DNA of 64,000 nt from Nemertoderma westbladi (lineage: Eukaryota; Xenacoelomorpha; Nemertodermatida; Nemertodermatidae): assembly GCA_032718475.1 (NCBI GenBank), contig JAUCBJ010005279.1, forward strand, positions 1 through 64,000, written 5' to 3'. Positions 46,131 through 55,383 of this stretch are shown here, piece after piece. The position numbers and the translations under genes were made by a program. Every line of letters starts with the position of its first letter. Within the stretch, counting starts at the first letter, position 1. The notes beneath the pieces were generated by a model, which saw nothing but the letters and a program-made list of their open reading frames with translations, made no database searches and had not been told where the DNA came from.

Positions 46131-46547
46131 CTAGGATCGGCATGCTGCATTGCTGCTGCATATTATAAATGCTGTGCCGGCTGGTCGACAAAATTGCACC
46201 GCCACAACTCCCTATCACACATGTCATTTACTAGATCATCCGCATTTTCATGGCCAGTTAAATTTGTTTAAGATGCGTCTTAAGAAAGTCATGGGCTGTC
46301 CACCATGCTTATTGACTCCATGAGGCCGCCAAAGTACAAGATTATGCACTGGCTGGTCCTCACGGCGAAAGCAATGTCCTGCAAAGCGGAGGCGGCTTTA
46401 TTCTAGTGTCAAGCTTGAGGGAACCATTGAGATACCTCCAATGTTATATAGTGTCTGGTTGGAGATGTGTGCATTGTACTTGACACAATGAACCCGGCGT
46501 AGCATTCTTTTGAATGTGCAATCCAGAGATTTGGTGTCCTCGGCAGT
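46131..46547 (-). mobile_element. LINE-B 3' fragment (minus)
   Basis: Starts with the tail ACTACTAGGATCGGCATGCTG and runs back into the RT C-terminal region, ending at CCTCGGCAGT where element 3 begins. It lies at the same place as the minus LINE-B next to copy A, so the LINE-B insertion predates the duplication. Confidence 0.85.
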
Positions 46548-46557
46548 GAGGTTCCTT

Positions 46558-47518
46558 TGTTGTGACGGGATCCAGGAAGGATCCCGATTTATCCGTTGTT
46601 TAATTCACTCGTCCCCGCCGTGTGTATGAAAGGTAAAATAGGGAATCCGTGTCGTTCGTTGTATATATTGACTGATATAGATATATAGGGTATATAGATA
46701 TAGGTGTAACTGATATAATGTTGTCGTATACAGAAGGCGGGATACGGTAATTAAAGTCCCGGTCCTTCCCTAGCTAAACTATCTAACCTAAGCTAGCACC
46801 AATATTGCACTGAGATAACTGAATGGAAAGATTACTGCCAACTGGCTATATTGCACGGTTGGCCTTGTTACTCTACCTAATCGATGCCTTTCCCCCCCTG
46901 ATTGGTTGATACCCTTGTTGGCGCCCCGTGGAGTGTTCCCGTTCACTCCTCCTGTTCTCTCTGGGTTAGGGGTTTGGCCCCTGACCCTTATTGTGTGGTT
47001 CTCCTTCCCATTCTCATTGGGATGGCACGAGTTGGTTAATTACCCAATCTCGTGGCTCCCAATATTACTTATCGGCTTAACTTTATGGGGTGTTAGCGGG
47101 ATTGAATAAGCTAACACTCCCCCCCATGCTATCTTCCCGGTAAGAAGATAGCATCAACCAAAAAGTGCGCTACAATCCCGCTGGATCCCGATCTAGTATC
47201 GGGTGTGGGGTGGAATTCTTTTCTCTCGGAGCCGGCTTTCCAGGCCGCTCCCTATGGGTATGATAACGCTACCCTAATGCCTGGCGTCTCATGTCGGGCT
47301 GATCGCGCTCACCTCTCACGCGACTTTTGTTTCCCCAACACTTTCGCCCTATTTCTTCTCCACTCTCACCCTAACTCTCTCATACCCTCGGACCTCCTCG
47401 TCCCTCACTCAGCCTGTTATTCTCCCCCCCGCACTAGAATTGCGTTCGCACTCTCTCCGCACTTCGCTCTATTACTCCGTCCCTCAACCCCACTTTGACT
47501 ATTTCATCCCTCCTGACA
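46558..47518 (-). repeat. 3' LTR of BEL element 3
   Basis: On minus it starts TGTCAGGAGGGATG directly after a poly-G polypurine tract and ends GTCACAACA, giving TGT...ACA ends, length 961 bp. The other LTR is outside the window, so edges rest on the polypurine junction and on the break with LINE-B near 46548. Confidence 0.7.
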
Positions 47519-47540
47519 AATCTCCCCCCCCCCCCTCTTG
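47519..47540 (-). promoter_or_regulatory. Polypurine tract of element 3
   Basis: On minus, CAAGAG, a G-run of about 12, AGATT, then the TGTC start of the LTR. This is the expected plus-strand primer site. Confidence 0.75.
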
Positions 47541-47824
47541 TGCCGTCGCACTCAAGAAGTGTGAAATTGTCTGGTGTCTCGTCCATAGTGCCATAGTCAG
47601 TTATCCCCCCAGTCCCAGTAGCTAATTGAGAAAGGTTGTATGACTATAGTACTTACTCCGAACGTATGTATTTTACTGCTAATTACTACGTACGTACATA
47701 CAAATTGCACTTATATGATTATTTGCATTAATTAAATTTGTACTTAATAGTTCGTACGTCCCACGCGGCGCCTTCCAGGCGTACCACGTCCAAGTCCCAG
47801 TTTCTCTCCCTCGGCTCTGGGAGC

Positions 47825-48439
47825 CTATCTGTTCCTCTGGGGATAGTTCCCCCTGGCGTCCCCTTCCCTGGGTCGTTTCTTGGTTACCACCGCTCCTCTG
47901 GGATCCGCTTTCTGCTTTCGGACCTTCGCCGCCACCTCCCTGCTGATTCCGGTTGTTGGCTCCTTGGGCGCTGGTGTTATTAGTGCCGGATACCGCTTCG
48001 CAGGTGGCCCCTCAGAGTGGCCCGGTTGTCTCCCTCTGGTGGCGTCCCATAGGATCATCTTTATTGCTTGCGGTACGTGCTCCGCCAAGAAATCCCTAAA
48101 CTCCCTTCGGTTCTGTGGCGTCCACCTATCCAAATATCATTGTGTGTTCATCACTCCAGCGTATGATGCCGCCGTTGCTACCTCTTGGTAGGTAAACGGT
48201 AGCCTCCGCTTTATGATTTCCATGTGAGTCTCCTGATTGATAAGGAAGAAACCCCACTTGAACTCCTGGGCCTTCATGCGCTGGCGCGTCATAGCCCCGA
48301 CGTCGGCCCACTCCTCGAATCTTGCGAACTTTTCCTCGTCGTCCATCCAATCGCACTGGCGTCCGTAGTGTCCTCGAAAGTGGCACTTTGGACATCGGTT
48401 ATGTAACCGTGGACACGCCCCCATCCTGTGGCTCGGCTC
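47825..48439 (-). pseudogene. Element 3 accessory ORF, C-terminal part after two in-frame TGA codons
   Basis: In the same frame as the exonuclease-like ORF upstream. The first TGA (48440-48442) is followed by the rest of a zinc knuckle (H and last C), then CPKCHFRGHYGRQC and the module FEEWADV...GFFLINQET shared with element 2 (FDEWEDL...GFWAVNPQT). A second TGA at 48137-48139 interrupts it. It continues with WTPQNRREFRDFL and a basic Pro-rich tail to 47825. CGA to TGA decay would explain both stops; readthrough is the alternative. Confidence 0.7.
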
Positions 48440-50371
48440 TCAGCAGTAGAGACAAAAGGTTCCCTTCTGGAACCGGTACAAGCAGCTCCTTTCCTGGTGG
48501 GTCTGTCTCCCACAGTAGTCGCAGCCGAGTACCAATGTCTCCCGTCCCACCTCGTCCTTCGTCCCAAGCGATCTCCGCGGTCTGTGGAGTCGCTGGTAGG
48601 CAAACTTCTCCACATTAGTGTCTCTATCTACGTCGATCTCCCCGCCCCTCTCGGGCATCGTCTCCCCGAATACTATCCGTGGTGCCGTCCCCGGTTGCTC
48701 GCCCAACCTGATAGTGCTCCCCGCGAAATCCATCGCCGGCTCCTCGTGCACCCAGGTCCGCTTGCCGGATCTGTTCCAGAAGGCCCTCGCCCCACTGGCC
48801 GTCACCACCCTTCCGCCAACCCAGTCCGTGTCCGAGTGGCCTATCCTCTCGATGGGCGGCATCTCTCCGAACTCGTCGTCGTCCTCCTCCTCTTCTCGCA
48901 GTGGTTCCAACCTCGGTATCCTGGTGGACCCACTATGTCCCTTCCCGCCTTGGCTCTCGCCCGTAGCTCTCCATCCCTCTAGCTCCCTCAACTTCCTCGG
49001 CGGTTGTTCGCCCTCGGCGCCCGCTGGTATGGGCATCTCTTGCAACCCCGACGTCGACTGTTTCGGCGATCCCACCGTCCATCCCAATTCTCGCCCTAGA
49101 GACTCCCCCGAACTCCCTGACGAAGTCCAATAAAGTTCGTCTAGGCCCGCCTGTTCCTCGAAGCCGTAACTCTGCGTCCTCGCCTCCTCTTCCCTCTCCT
49201 CTGCTTCTATCCTCTCCCGTCTAGCGACTTCTTCCAGTCGCTTTGCTTCTCGTCTGTCCGTCTCTAGCTGCTTCCATCTCTGATACGGCGTATCTGTCTC
49301 CCCGTCTACCAGATGTCGGCTGTTGTAGTACACCGACTCGCCCTTCAGCCCCGGGTGGTCTACCAGACCGTCGAAGGCCGTTTTAAAGGCTCTCCTGTAG
49401 CTTAGGTGTGATCCCGATAACAGAAATGCCCCTGGTTCCCTCTCGATAACCACGGTCATAAATAAGTTAAGCAAACTTATCATCATCCAATCTTCCTGCA
49501 AGATATATCGCTTCTGATATACCTTTATCGCTCCTCTGCGGAACTGATATACCTCTTGCTTTCCCGGTCTCGCTCCCCACTTTAGCGAGTTCGCTAGTTC
49601 TGCTCCGTATTCTTCCCTGAACTTCCCCCAGTCCATCGGTTTGTGGCATACGAGCCCCAATAGTTGGCCCATTGCCACCGCCCCGCACTGGCCTGTGTTT
49701 CCGACTACCCCCAACCCATCCGGTGCCGTCATAGCCATAAAGACCTTCTGCATGTCCAGGAGGTTGGTGGCGTCCGGACCGATGATTCTCTCCGCATCCT
49801 CGCAAATTGCCGATCCCACTTTCGTCGTCGACTTCTCTCTTACCAAGACTTGTACCGCTTTCGGTAACCGATTTAATTTCAGCCCGTCCTTCTTCCCATA
49901 TGTTCCTAGATCGAATAAGAAAATGTCCCCATTTGGCGCGGCCAAATGTAGGAGTATGGTACTGGCCGACCCCGCTGATCCTCGTCTCGAACCCGCCTCG
50001 TCTTCCACGGTTCCCTCGTCGTCTAGGATCATATATCCTCCCCTGTTGACGGACTCTATGAATCTCTTCCAGTCCTTCCTCGGTGATTCCCTCGGGTACT
50101 TCGGAATCCCGAACCTAGCCTCGTCCCCTTTCACCACATTGTGGAAGTGTTGGAAGATCGCGTTGTCCACCGACGGCGTCCCATAGGTCCCAACCAGCCG
50201 CTGTTCGTGCATCTCTCGGAAGTGATCCTGCAGCGCACGTGCCGCGTGACCCCTTTCCAACCTCTCGTAGTATCCTCTCGTCTTCTCTTCCAGATGCCTC
50301 TCGGTGAAATCCACCAGTATCTCCTTTCCTCCCGACTCCGCCTTTCTCTTTCTGATCAACTTACTCGCCAT
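48440..50371 (-). CDS. Element 3 accessory ORF: RNase D-like exonuclease region plus zinc knuckles
   Basis: 643 codons from ATG at 50371 to TGA. Residues about 110-310 follow the order of a DEDD 3'-5' exonuclease: Exo I-like ILDDEG (D117, E119), a strand GDIFLFDL, Exo II-like TTKVGSAICED (D192), LLDMQ, and Exo III-like RYILQEDW (Y289, D294). Y to D spacing is one longer than the usual Y-x3-D, so activity is uncertain. A Glu/Arg-rich helical region (about 360-400) and an acidic Ser/Pro-rich linker follow. The end has zinc knuckle CDYCGRQTHQERSC, and a second one is cut by the stop. The gene lies between pol and 3' LTR in sense orientation. A 3'-5' exonuclease could trim or proofread nucleic acid in the particle; this is inference. 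I know of no standard BEL gene of this type. Confidence 0.65.
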   Translation of the reverse strand: MASKLIRKRKAESGGKEILVDFTERHLEEKTRGYYERLERGHAARALQDHFREMHEQRLVGTYGTPSVDNAIFQHFHNVVKGDEARFGIPKYPRESPRKDWKRFIESVNRGGYMILDDEGTVEDEAGSRRGSAGSASTILLHLAAPNGDIFLFDLGTYGKKDGLKLNRLPKAVQVLVREKSTTKVGSAICEDAERIIGPDATNLLDMQKVFMAMTAPDGLGVVGNTGQCGAVAMGQLLGLVCHKPMDWGKFREEYGAELANSLKWGARPGKQEVYQFRRGAIKVYQKRYILQEDWMMISLLNLFMTVVIEREPGAFLLSGSHLSYRRAFKTAFDGLVDHPGLKGESVYYNSRHLVDGETDTPYQRWKQLETDRREAKRLEEVARRERIEAEEREEEARTQSYGFEEQAGLDELYWTSSGSSGESLGRELGWTVGSPKQSTSGLQEMPIPAGAEGEQPPRKLRELEGWRATGESQGGKGHSGSTRIPRLEPLREEEEDDDEFGEMPPIERIGHSDTDWVGGRVVTASGARAFWNRSGKRTWVHEEPAMDFAGSTIRLGEQPGTAPRIVFGETMPERGGEIDVDRDTNVEKFAYQRLHRPRRSLGTKDEVGRETLVLGCDYCGRQTHQERSCLYRFQKGTFCLYC

Positions 50372-50845
50372 TCCGAACACTACACTCGCTCACCTGCAAG
50401 GTGGTGCCTTACCAAGGCGCAATACAGATGAGTGATGTATCTAGGATGTTCTGTACGGTTCGATAATGGCCTATTTCTACTTAACTGCGCCTTTTAACCT
50501 AAATTTATTACTAATTAATCTTGAAGCTAGTAAATGAGCCTAATTTACAATTTCTGTCCGTTACATTTATTATGTTCTAGAACAACTTTCCTTGTGTTGC
50601 CATTATTTTGTAACTTTCAGCCCTATTCTATTTATTTATCTATTTATTTTAATTCTACTGTCCTACTACTTACTATTACCTATGGATTATTCTATTCTTT
50701 AATCCACATTCTGGCCTACTCTGTGGGCCTGTGCAGTACAGCAGTATGCGTCGTGTGGCCACACGATTTACCCAGCTGTATTCATATGCCCCCCTCTCGC
50801 TACTAATGCTACTTACTGCTAACTAATATCTATATCTTATATACC
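50372..50845 (-). other. Leader of the element 3 accessory ORF
   Basis: No ORF of note. On minus, ACCTTGCAG|GTGAGC lies about 22 nt before the ATG and contains both an acceptor-like AG and a donor-like GTGAGC. The rest is AT-rich. Confidence 0.5.
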
Positions 50846-50849
50846 CTTC

Positions 50850-51620
50850 TACCTCTTACTCTCTCTCTCTCTAACTAACGGTACTACGTACCCTCTAACT
50901 CTTCTCTAACTAACTAGCGGTACTTACGTACCCTCTAACTCTAACTCTTCCCTAACTAACGGTACTACGTACCCTCTAACTCTTCTCTAACTAACTAGCG
51001 GTACTTACGTACCCTCTAACTCTCCTCTAACTAACTAGCGGTACTTACGTACCCTCTAACTCTAACTCTTCTCTAACTAACGGTACTACGTACCCTCTAA
51101 CTCTAACTCTTCTCTAACTAACGGTACTACGTACCCTTTAACTCTAACTCTTCCCTAACTAACGGTACTACGTACCCTCTAACTCTTCTCTAACTAACTA
51201 GCGGTACTTACGTACCCTCTAACTCTCCTCTAACTAACTAGCGGTACTTACGTACCCTCTAACTCTAACTCTTCTCTAACTAACGGTACTACGTACCCTC
51301 TAACTCTAACTCTTATCTAACTAACGGTACTACGTACCCTCTGACTCTAACTCTAACTAACTAGCGGTACTTACGTACCCTCTAACTCTAACTCTAACTA
51401 ACTAGCGGTACTTACGTACCCTCTAACTCTCTAACTAACTAGCGGTACTACGTACCCTCTAGCTCTCTAACTAACTAGCGGTACTACGTACCCTCTAACT
51501 CTCTAACTAACTAACTAACTAGGTACTACGTACCTCTTAACTAACTTCTCTAACTAGGTACTACGTACCTCTTAACTAACTAACTAACTAACTAGGTACT
51601 ACGTACCTCTTAACTAACTT
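50850..51620 (-). repeat. Minisatellite with GGTAC(T)TACGTACC palindromes
   Basis: About 18 units of 35-50 bp built from CTCTAACT and a palindrome core GGTACTTACGTACC or GGTACTACGTACC. On the sense (minus) strand the longer form contains GTAAGT, identical to a 5' splice donor, in about seven units. It lies between pol and the accessory ORF of element 3, where elements 1 and 2 have unique sequence. Confidence 0.92.
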
Positions 51621-51674
51621 CTGCCTATTAACTGCGTACCTACTATGTACTATTATTTTTATTTTATTTTTATT

Positions 51675-51757
51675 TATTTGTGTGGGAGGGGCCTCTCACC
51701 CTCAATCCCACCCCCCTCAGTCCAAACTTGGACGACTAAAAAACCTCTAACTCCAAT
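51675..51757 (-). promoter_or_regulatory. Purine-rich tract after integrase of element 3
   Basis: On minus, GACTGAGGGGGGTGGGATTG followed by AGGGTGAGAGG lies within 80 nt of the pol stop. Elements 1 and 2 have a purine tract at the same place. The core sequence differs. Confidence 0.4.
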
Positions 51758-54700
51758 CTAAGGTGCCCCTTCTAATAGACAGCATTTCCCTACAGCTCTC
51801 CTGTAGGTTTTTCTGTCCTTCGCACCTATCTTTCCACCTATCCGCACTTCTACCGATCGGACTCTTCCGTCCTCATCGGAGTAAGTGCCTACAACTCTCG
51901 CCAACCGCCACTGGTTGTTGATGATAGTATCATCCGTAACGATTACGAGATCTCCTACTCTTAACTCCCTGTTCGGCTTCTTCCACTTGCTTCGCTTATG
52001 GAGCGTGGGTAGGTATTCTTCTACCCACCTCCTCCAATACTCTGCGCTTATTGCTTTAGCGACTTTCCAACTCTGGCGGGAGTGTATGTCATCTGGGTCT
52101 ACACCCCGCATATCGATGGTCGCTGGCCTTTCCATCAGAAAGTGGCTAGGCGTCAGCACGTCTAATGACTCAGGGTCATCATTCTCTGGATATAGCGGTC
52201 TGCTATTAATGATCCCCTCGCACTTCGCAAGCACTGTCCGTAAGACGTCTTCAGTGACCATGTGGGTGTTCATTAACTTCGTCATTAGATGCTTTGAACT
52301 GCCCACCAGTCTCTCGACGCATCCTAGTGTATGTGGTGCATACGGCGTCCTTCTCTCCCACTTTACTTGTCGTCGTCTCATGGCCGCCCTGACTTCCTCC
52401 CCTTCCAAGATGTCCAAGGCCTCTGCCATCTCACTCTCTGCGCCCACAAAGTTGGTGCCGTTGTCGCTGTATATCACTGCGATCGTCCCACCTTTGCGGT
52501 CTCTAAACCTTTCTAAGGCATTAATGAATGCTGATGCGGTTGCATCTTGGGCGAGTTCTATCCCTACCGCCCGTGTGTTGTTGCATACGAAGATAATGCC
52601 GTAGCGTTTCTCCGTGTGTCGCATCACTTTGATCTTTATCGGCCCGAACATGTCCACACCGCAATGCTTAAATGGCGGGTCGTGCTGTCTTACCCTACTC
52701 GCCGGTAGTGGTGCCATCTCCTGTACGGCTCGCTCCTTCTTCGCTCGTCGGCAGGTCTGGCACTGCCCCACTACCGCTTTTACCTTCTTTCTCAGTTGTT
52801 TGACCCAATAGGTCCTCCTTATCTCTGTGAGGGTTCGGTTGGTGCCCCCATGCAAAATCGATTTGTGGGAGTCCCAGATAATCTGGTGGACTATTGGCGA
52901 TCCTGTGGGAATGATGATGGGTTTCGGTGGTACGGCTATGCTATTGTTATATCCCACCCTAGAATTCATTACTAGAATCCCATCGTCATTGAGTTGTGGC
53001 GACAGCGTAATCAGCTCGCTGTCCCGTCGGAGGTGCTGTTGGTTACCGACGCGTTCCACCTCGTCGCCGTAGTTCTTCCGTTGTTCATAGCGGATCACTG
53101 CCTTGGCCGCTCCTTCCAGATCTATGGTTGTCCTGATCTTCTTGTCCTTGCCAACACTCGCGAGGAAATTCCCGAAAGCTCTCCAGTACGCCACTAGTTT
53201 CTTGGTCTTATACCAACTAGAACTGTAGCTGAGGAGTTTATCCGTCGGGTTATCGCACAGTTCTCGTCCTGGTTGCACGTCCCTAATCTCCCTCACCATC
53301 TGGGAGTACATCTCTTCTCCCTCTGAATCTCCCTCTTCTCCCTCCGAAACTACTTCTGAGCCCGGCTCCACTCTTCTCATCGGCGGCCAGGCCTCCTTAT
53401 TGCTCAGAAATCGTGGCCCATGTTGCCACAATACTTCCTTCTTCAAGAAAGTGTGGCGTTCCACGCCCCTCGACAGCAAGTCCGCTGGGTTCTCGTCTGT
53501 TGGGCAGTAGTGCCACCTTTCCAGTTCTGTGGTCGCCCTTATTTCGTCCACTCTATTCGCGACAAATATCGGGTATCTTGTCCTTTCGTTATGTAGCCAA
53601 CCAAGCACTACCATGGAGTCCGTCCAGTAGTGTGTCTCCACTATGTTGGGAATAGTATCCACTAGGTAGGCTGTGGCTCTAACTCCTAGTCTCGCAGCTG
53701 TTAATTCCAACTTGGGAACAGATGCTGAATCTGGCGGCGTCGACTTTGCTTTGCTAAAGGCTAGTCTGGGCTTGTGAGCCCCCCCTCGTTGTACTAAATA
53801 GAGTGCTGCTCCGTACGCCTCCAACGACGCGTCGGAGAACATGTGTAGGTCCAGATTCGTCATGTTCCCATCCGGGAAATACACTCGTGGCATGTTGTAT
53901 GTTCCCATCTTCTCCAAGTCTCCTGTCCACTTGCTCCACTGTTTCTTGATTTCCTCTGGTACCTCTACGTCCCACTCATCCTTCAATTTGTATACTCTCT
54001 TAAGTATCTGTTTCCCTGTGACTAATAATGGGGATGCTAGGCCTAGGGGATCGTATATCCTTGCTATATACGATACATAGCCCCTCTTCATATGGGTGTC
54101 TGCACCCTCCTGGCTCAGCTGATACTTCAGTTCGTCTGTCTCTCTATCCCACACGATTCCCAATGCCTTCTGTTGAGATTGTGTTCTCTTATTCGCCATG
54201 TCCTGCCCTTTGACTGTTGTTGGATTATCCATGGTCGATTCTGGCCTCTTGTCTTCTATTGCCTTGATAAATTCTTCCGAACTGGATTGGAATTTGGTCA
54301 GGTTAAAGCCGGATCCTTTTAGGATGTCGCGAACCTCGCGCCCTGTGTCCAGTATCTCCTTAACCGTATTCCCAGACTCCATTCCGTCATCTACGTAGAA
54401 GCCGCGTCGAATCATATCGATGGCCCTACTGCTGTATCTATCTTCCTTCCCTTTCACTGTGTCTCTCACTGCCATAGTCGTCGTAAATGAAGACGACTTG
54501 GCCCCCATGTTTTGTACTACCATCTTGTATGCCGGTATTATCGACGGTTCTTCCTCGCCGTTATACCATAAGAAGCGTTGACTGTCGCTATCTTCCTCCG
54601 TTACACGGACTTGGTTGAACATGCCTTCTATGTCACACGTGAAGGCGTGTTTCCCGTTTCTAAATCTAAGTAGCACCTCTATGCCCGAATTGTATATGTT

Positions 54701-54964
54701 TGGGCCTTCTAACAGGTAGTCGTTTAAGCATTTTCTGACGGTCTTTGCCGATGCGTCGACTACCATCCTTAGTTTACCTTTCTTTGGGTCTAAAGCCACG
54801 TGGAGTGGCAGGTAATATGTCCTGTCCGTGTTCGGTTCGTCGACCGGTAACTCCACGGCCCATCCTTTCTCGACGTACTTCTTAATCGTTCTGTGGATGT
54901 ACTCATTCTTCTCGGGGCTCCGTTTTAGTGTTTGTTTTAGCTTGCGGAGTCTCGTGAGTACCAT
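51758..54964 (-). CDS. Element 3 Pol: RT, RNase H, integrase
   Basis: 1068 open codons. RT: KGKLRMVVDASAKT, HAFTCDIEGMFNQV (motif A), catalytic FYVDDGMESG; then the DPLGLASPLL thumb region; RNase H with D in MFSDAS, E in PKLELTA, D in YWTDS and D in NPADLLSRG; an acidic linker; the H2C2 module (C-x2-C in GQCQTCRR); integrase D (GVDMFGP), D (YSDNGTNF) and E (GCVERLVG); and a DUF5641-like end. All catalytic residues are visible, so this is the best-preserved Pol in the window. Upstream sequence joins through frameshifts, so the true start of the polyprotein is not here. Confidence 0.95.
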   Translation of the reverse strand: MVLTRLRKLKQTLKRSPEKNEYIHRTIKKYVEKGWAVELPVDEPNTDRTYYLPLHVALDPKKGKLRMVVDASAKTVRKCLNDYLLEGPNIYNSGIEVLLRFRNGKHAFTCDIEGMFNQVRVTEEDSDSQRFLWYNGEEEPSIIPAYKMVVQNMGAKSSSFTTTMAVRDTVKGKEDRYSSRAIDMIRRGFYVDDGMESGNTVKEILDTGREVRDILKGSGFNLTKFQSSSEEFIKAIEDKRPESTMDNPTTVKGQDMANKRTQSQQKALGIVWDRETDELKYQLSQEGADTHMKRGYVSYIARIYDPLGLASPLLVTGKQILKRVYKLKDEWDVEVPEEIKKQWSKWTGDLEKMGTYNMPRVYFPDGNMTNLDLHMFSDASLEAYGAALYLVQRGGAHKPRLAFSKAKSTPPDSASVPKLELTAARLGVRATAYLVDTIPNIVETHYWTDSMVVLGWLHNERTRYPIFVANRVDEIRATTELERWHYCPTDENPADLLSRGVERHTFLKKEVLWQHGPRFLSNKEAWPPMRRVEPGSEVVSEGEEGDSEGEEMYSQMVREIRDVQPGRELCDNPTDKLLSYSSSWYKTKKLVAYWRAFGNFLASVGKDKKIRTTIDLEGAAKAVIRYEQRKNYGDEVERVGNQQHLRRDSELITLSPQLNDDGILVMNSRVGYNNSIAVPPKPIIIPTGSPIVHQIIWDSHKSILHGGTNRTLTEIRRTYWVKQLRKKVKAVVGQCQTCRRAKKERAVQEMAPLPASRVRQHDPPFKHCGVDMFGPIKIKVMRHTEKRYGIIFVCNNTRAVGIELAQDATASAFINALERFRDRKGGTIAVIYSDNGTNFVGAESEMAEALDILEGEEVRAAMRRRQVKWERRTPYAPHTLGCVERLVGSSKHLMTKLMNTHMVTEDVLRTVLAKCEGIINSRPLYPENDDPESLDVLTPSHFLMERPATIDMRGVDPDDIHSRQSWKVAKAISAEYWRRWVEEYLPTLHKRSKWKKPNRELRVGDLVIVTDDTIINNQWRLARVVGTYSDEDGRVRSVEVRIGGKIGAKDRKTYRRAVGKCCLLEGAP

Positions 54965-55383
54965 CCCCGCCCTCTATTATCGGGCAGCGGCATCTTCGGT
55001 AGTTTCCATACCATTCCTATAGTATACCGCCCCTCATCGCATGTCATCGATTCCTCCACGCTTTGTAAAGCCTGCTTATCTTCTACCGAGGTCCCGACCC
55101 CGGTCTCTTTCAGTCCCTCGAAATCTTGTCTGAGCAGTCTTTTAAGCTGCTCCTCTGCTCCCTCATCACCCATTTCCTGCATTGTTCCTGCGAACATGCA
55201 TCCTGATGTCTCCGACATCCTAAACTCAGCGTCCACCCGAATGGTGTCAATATCGCCACCGGGTCACACTGCTTGTCTTCGCCGAAGACCGTTTGCATTA
55301 TTTTGTGGGCCGTCGGGCAGTCCATTCCTACTATGATGGATATCTTCCTAACGTCCACATCTGGGATTGAGAAGTCAATGTCT
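54937..55383 (-). pseudogene. Element 3 protease end and N-terminal RT (frameshifted, truncated)
   Basis: Two frames: 55358-55110 has ISIIVGMDCPTAHKIM and AILTPFGWTLSL, which fit the end of the DUF1758 protease region. 55236-54937 has QDFEGLKETG, ALQSVEESM and YTIGMVWKLP, the segment before RT. Frameshifts separate them from the Pol ORF. The element stops at 55383 because element 4 is inserted there; Gag and the 5' LTR should lie beyond the window. Confidence 0.8.

Larger units (their letters stand above)
46548..55383 (-). mobile_element. BEL/Pao element 3 (5' part beyond the window)
   Basis: Visible order on minus: protease end, RT-RNase H-integrase, purine tract, minisatellite, accessory exonuclease-like/zinc-knuckle ORF, 3' UTR, polypurine tract, 3' LTR. 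It is only distantly related to elements 1, 2 and 4 by Pol sequence. It is inserted next to a LINE-B remnant and is itself broken by element 4. Confidence 0.88.

Noticed and set aside
47205-47625. Pro/Ser-rich ORFs
   Set aside because: They lie inside the 3' LTR and polypurine tract of element 3, antisense to it; composition explains them.
48440-48442. Selenocysteine codon
   Set aside because: The TGA sits at a variable knuckle position and not at a metal-binding Cys; I saw no SECIS-like element. Decay or readthrough is simpler.
50850-51620. Telomere-like array because of repeated CTCTAA
   Set aside because: Units are 35-50 bp and built around a GGTAC palindrome, not a simple hexamer; it sits inside a retrotransposon.
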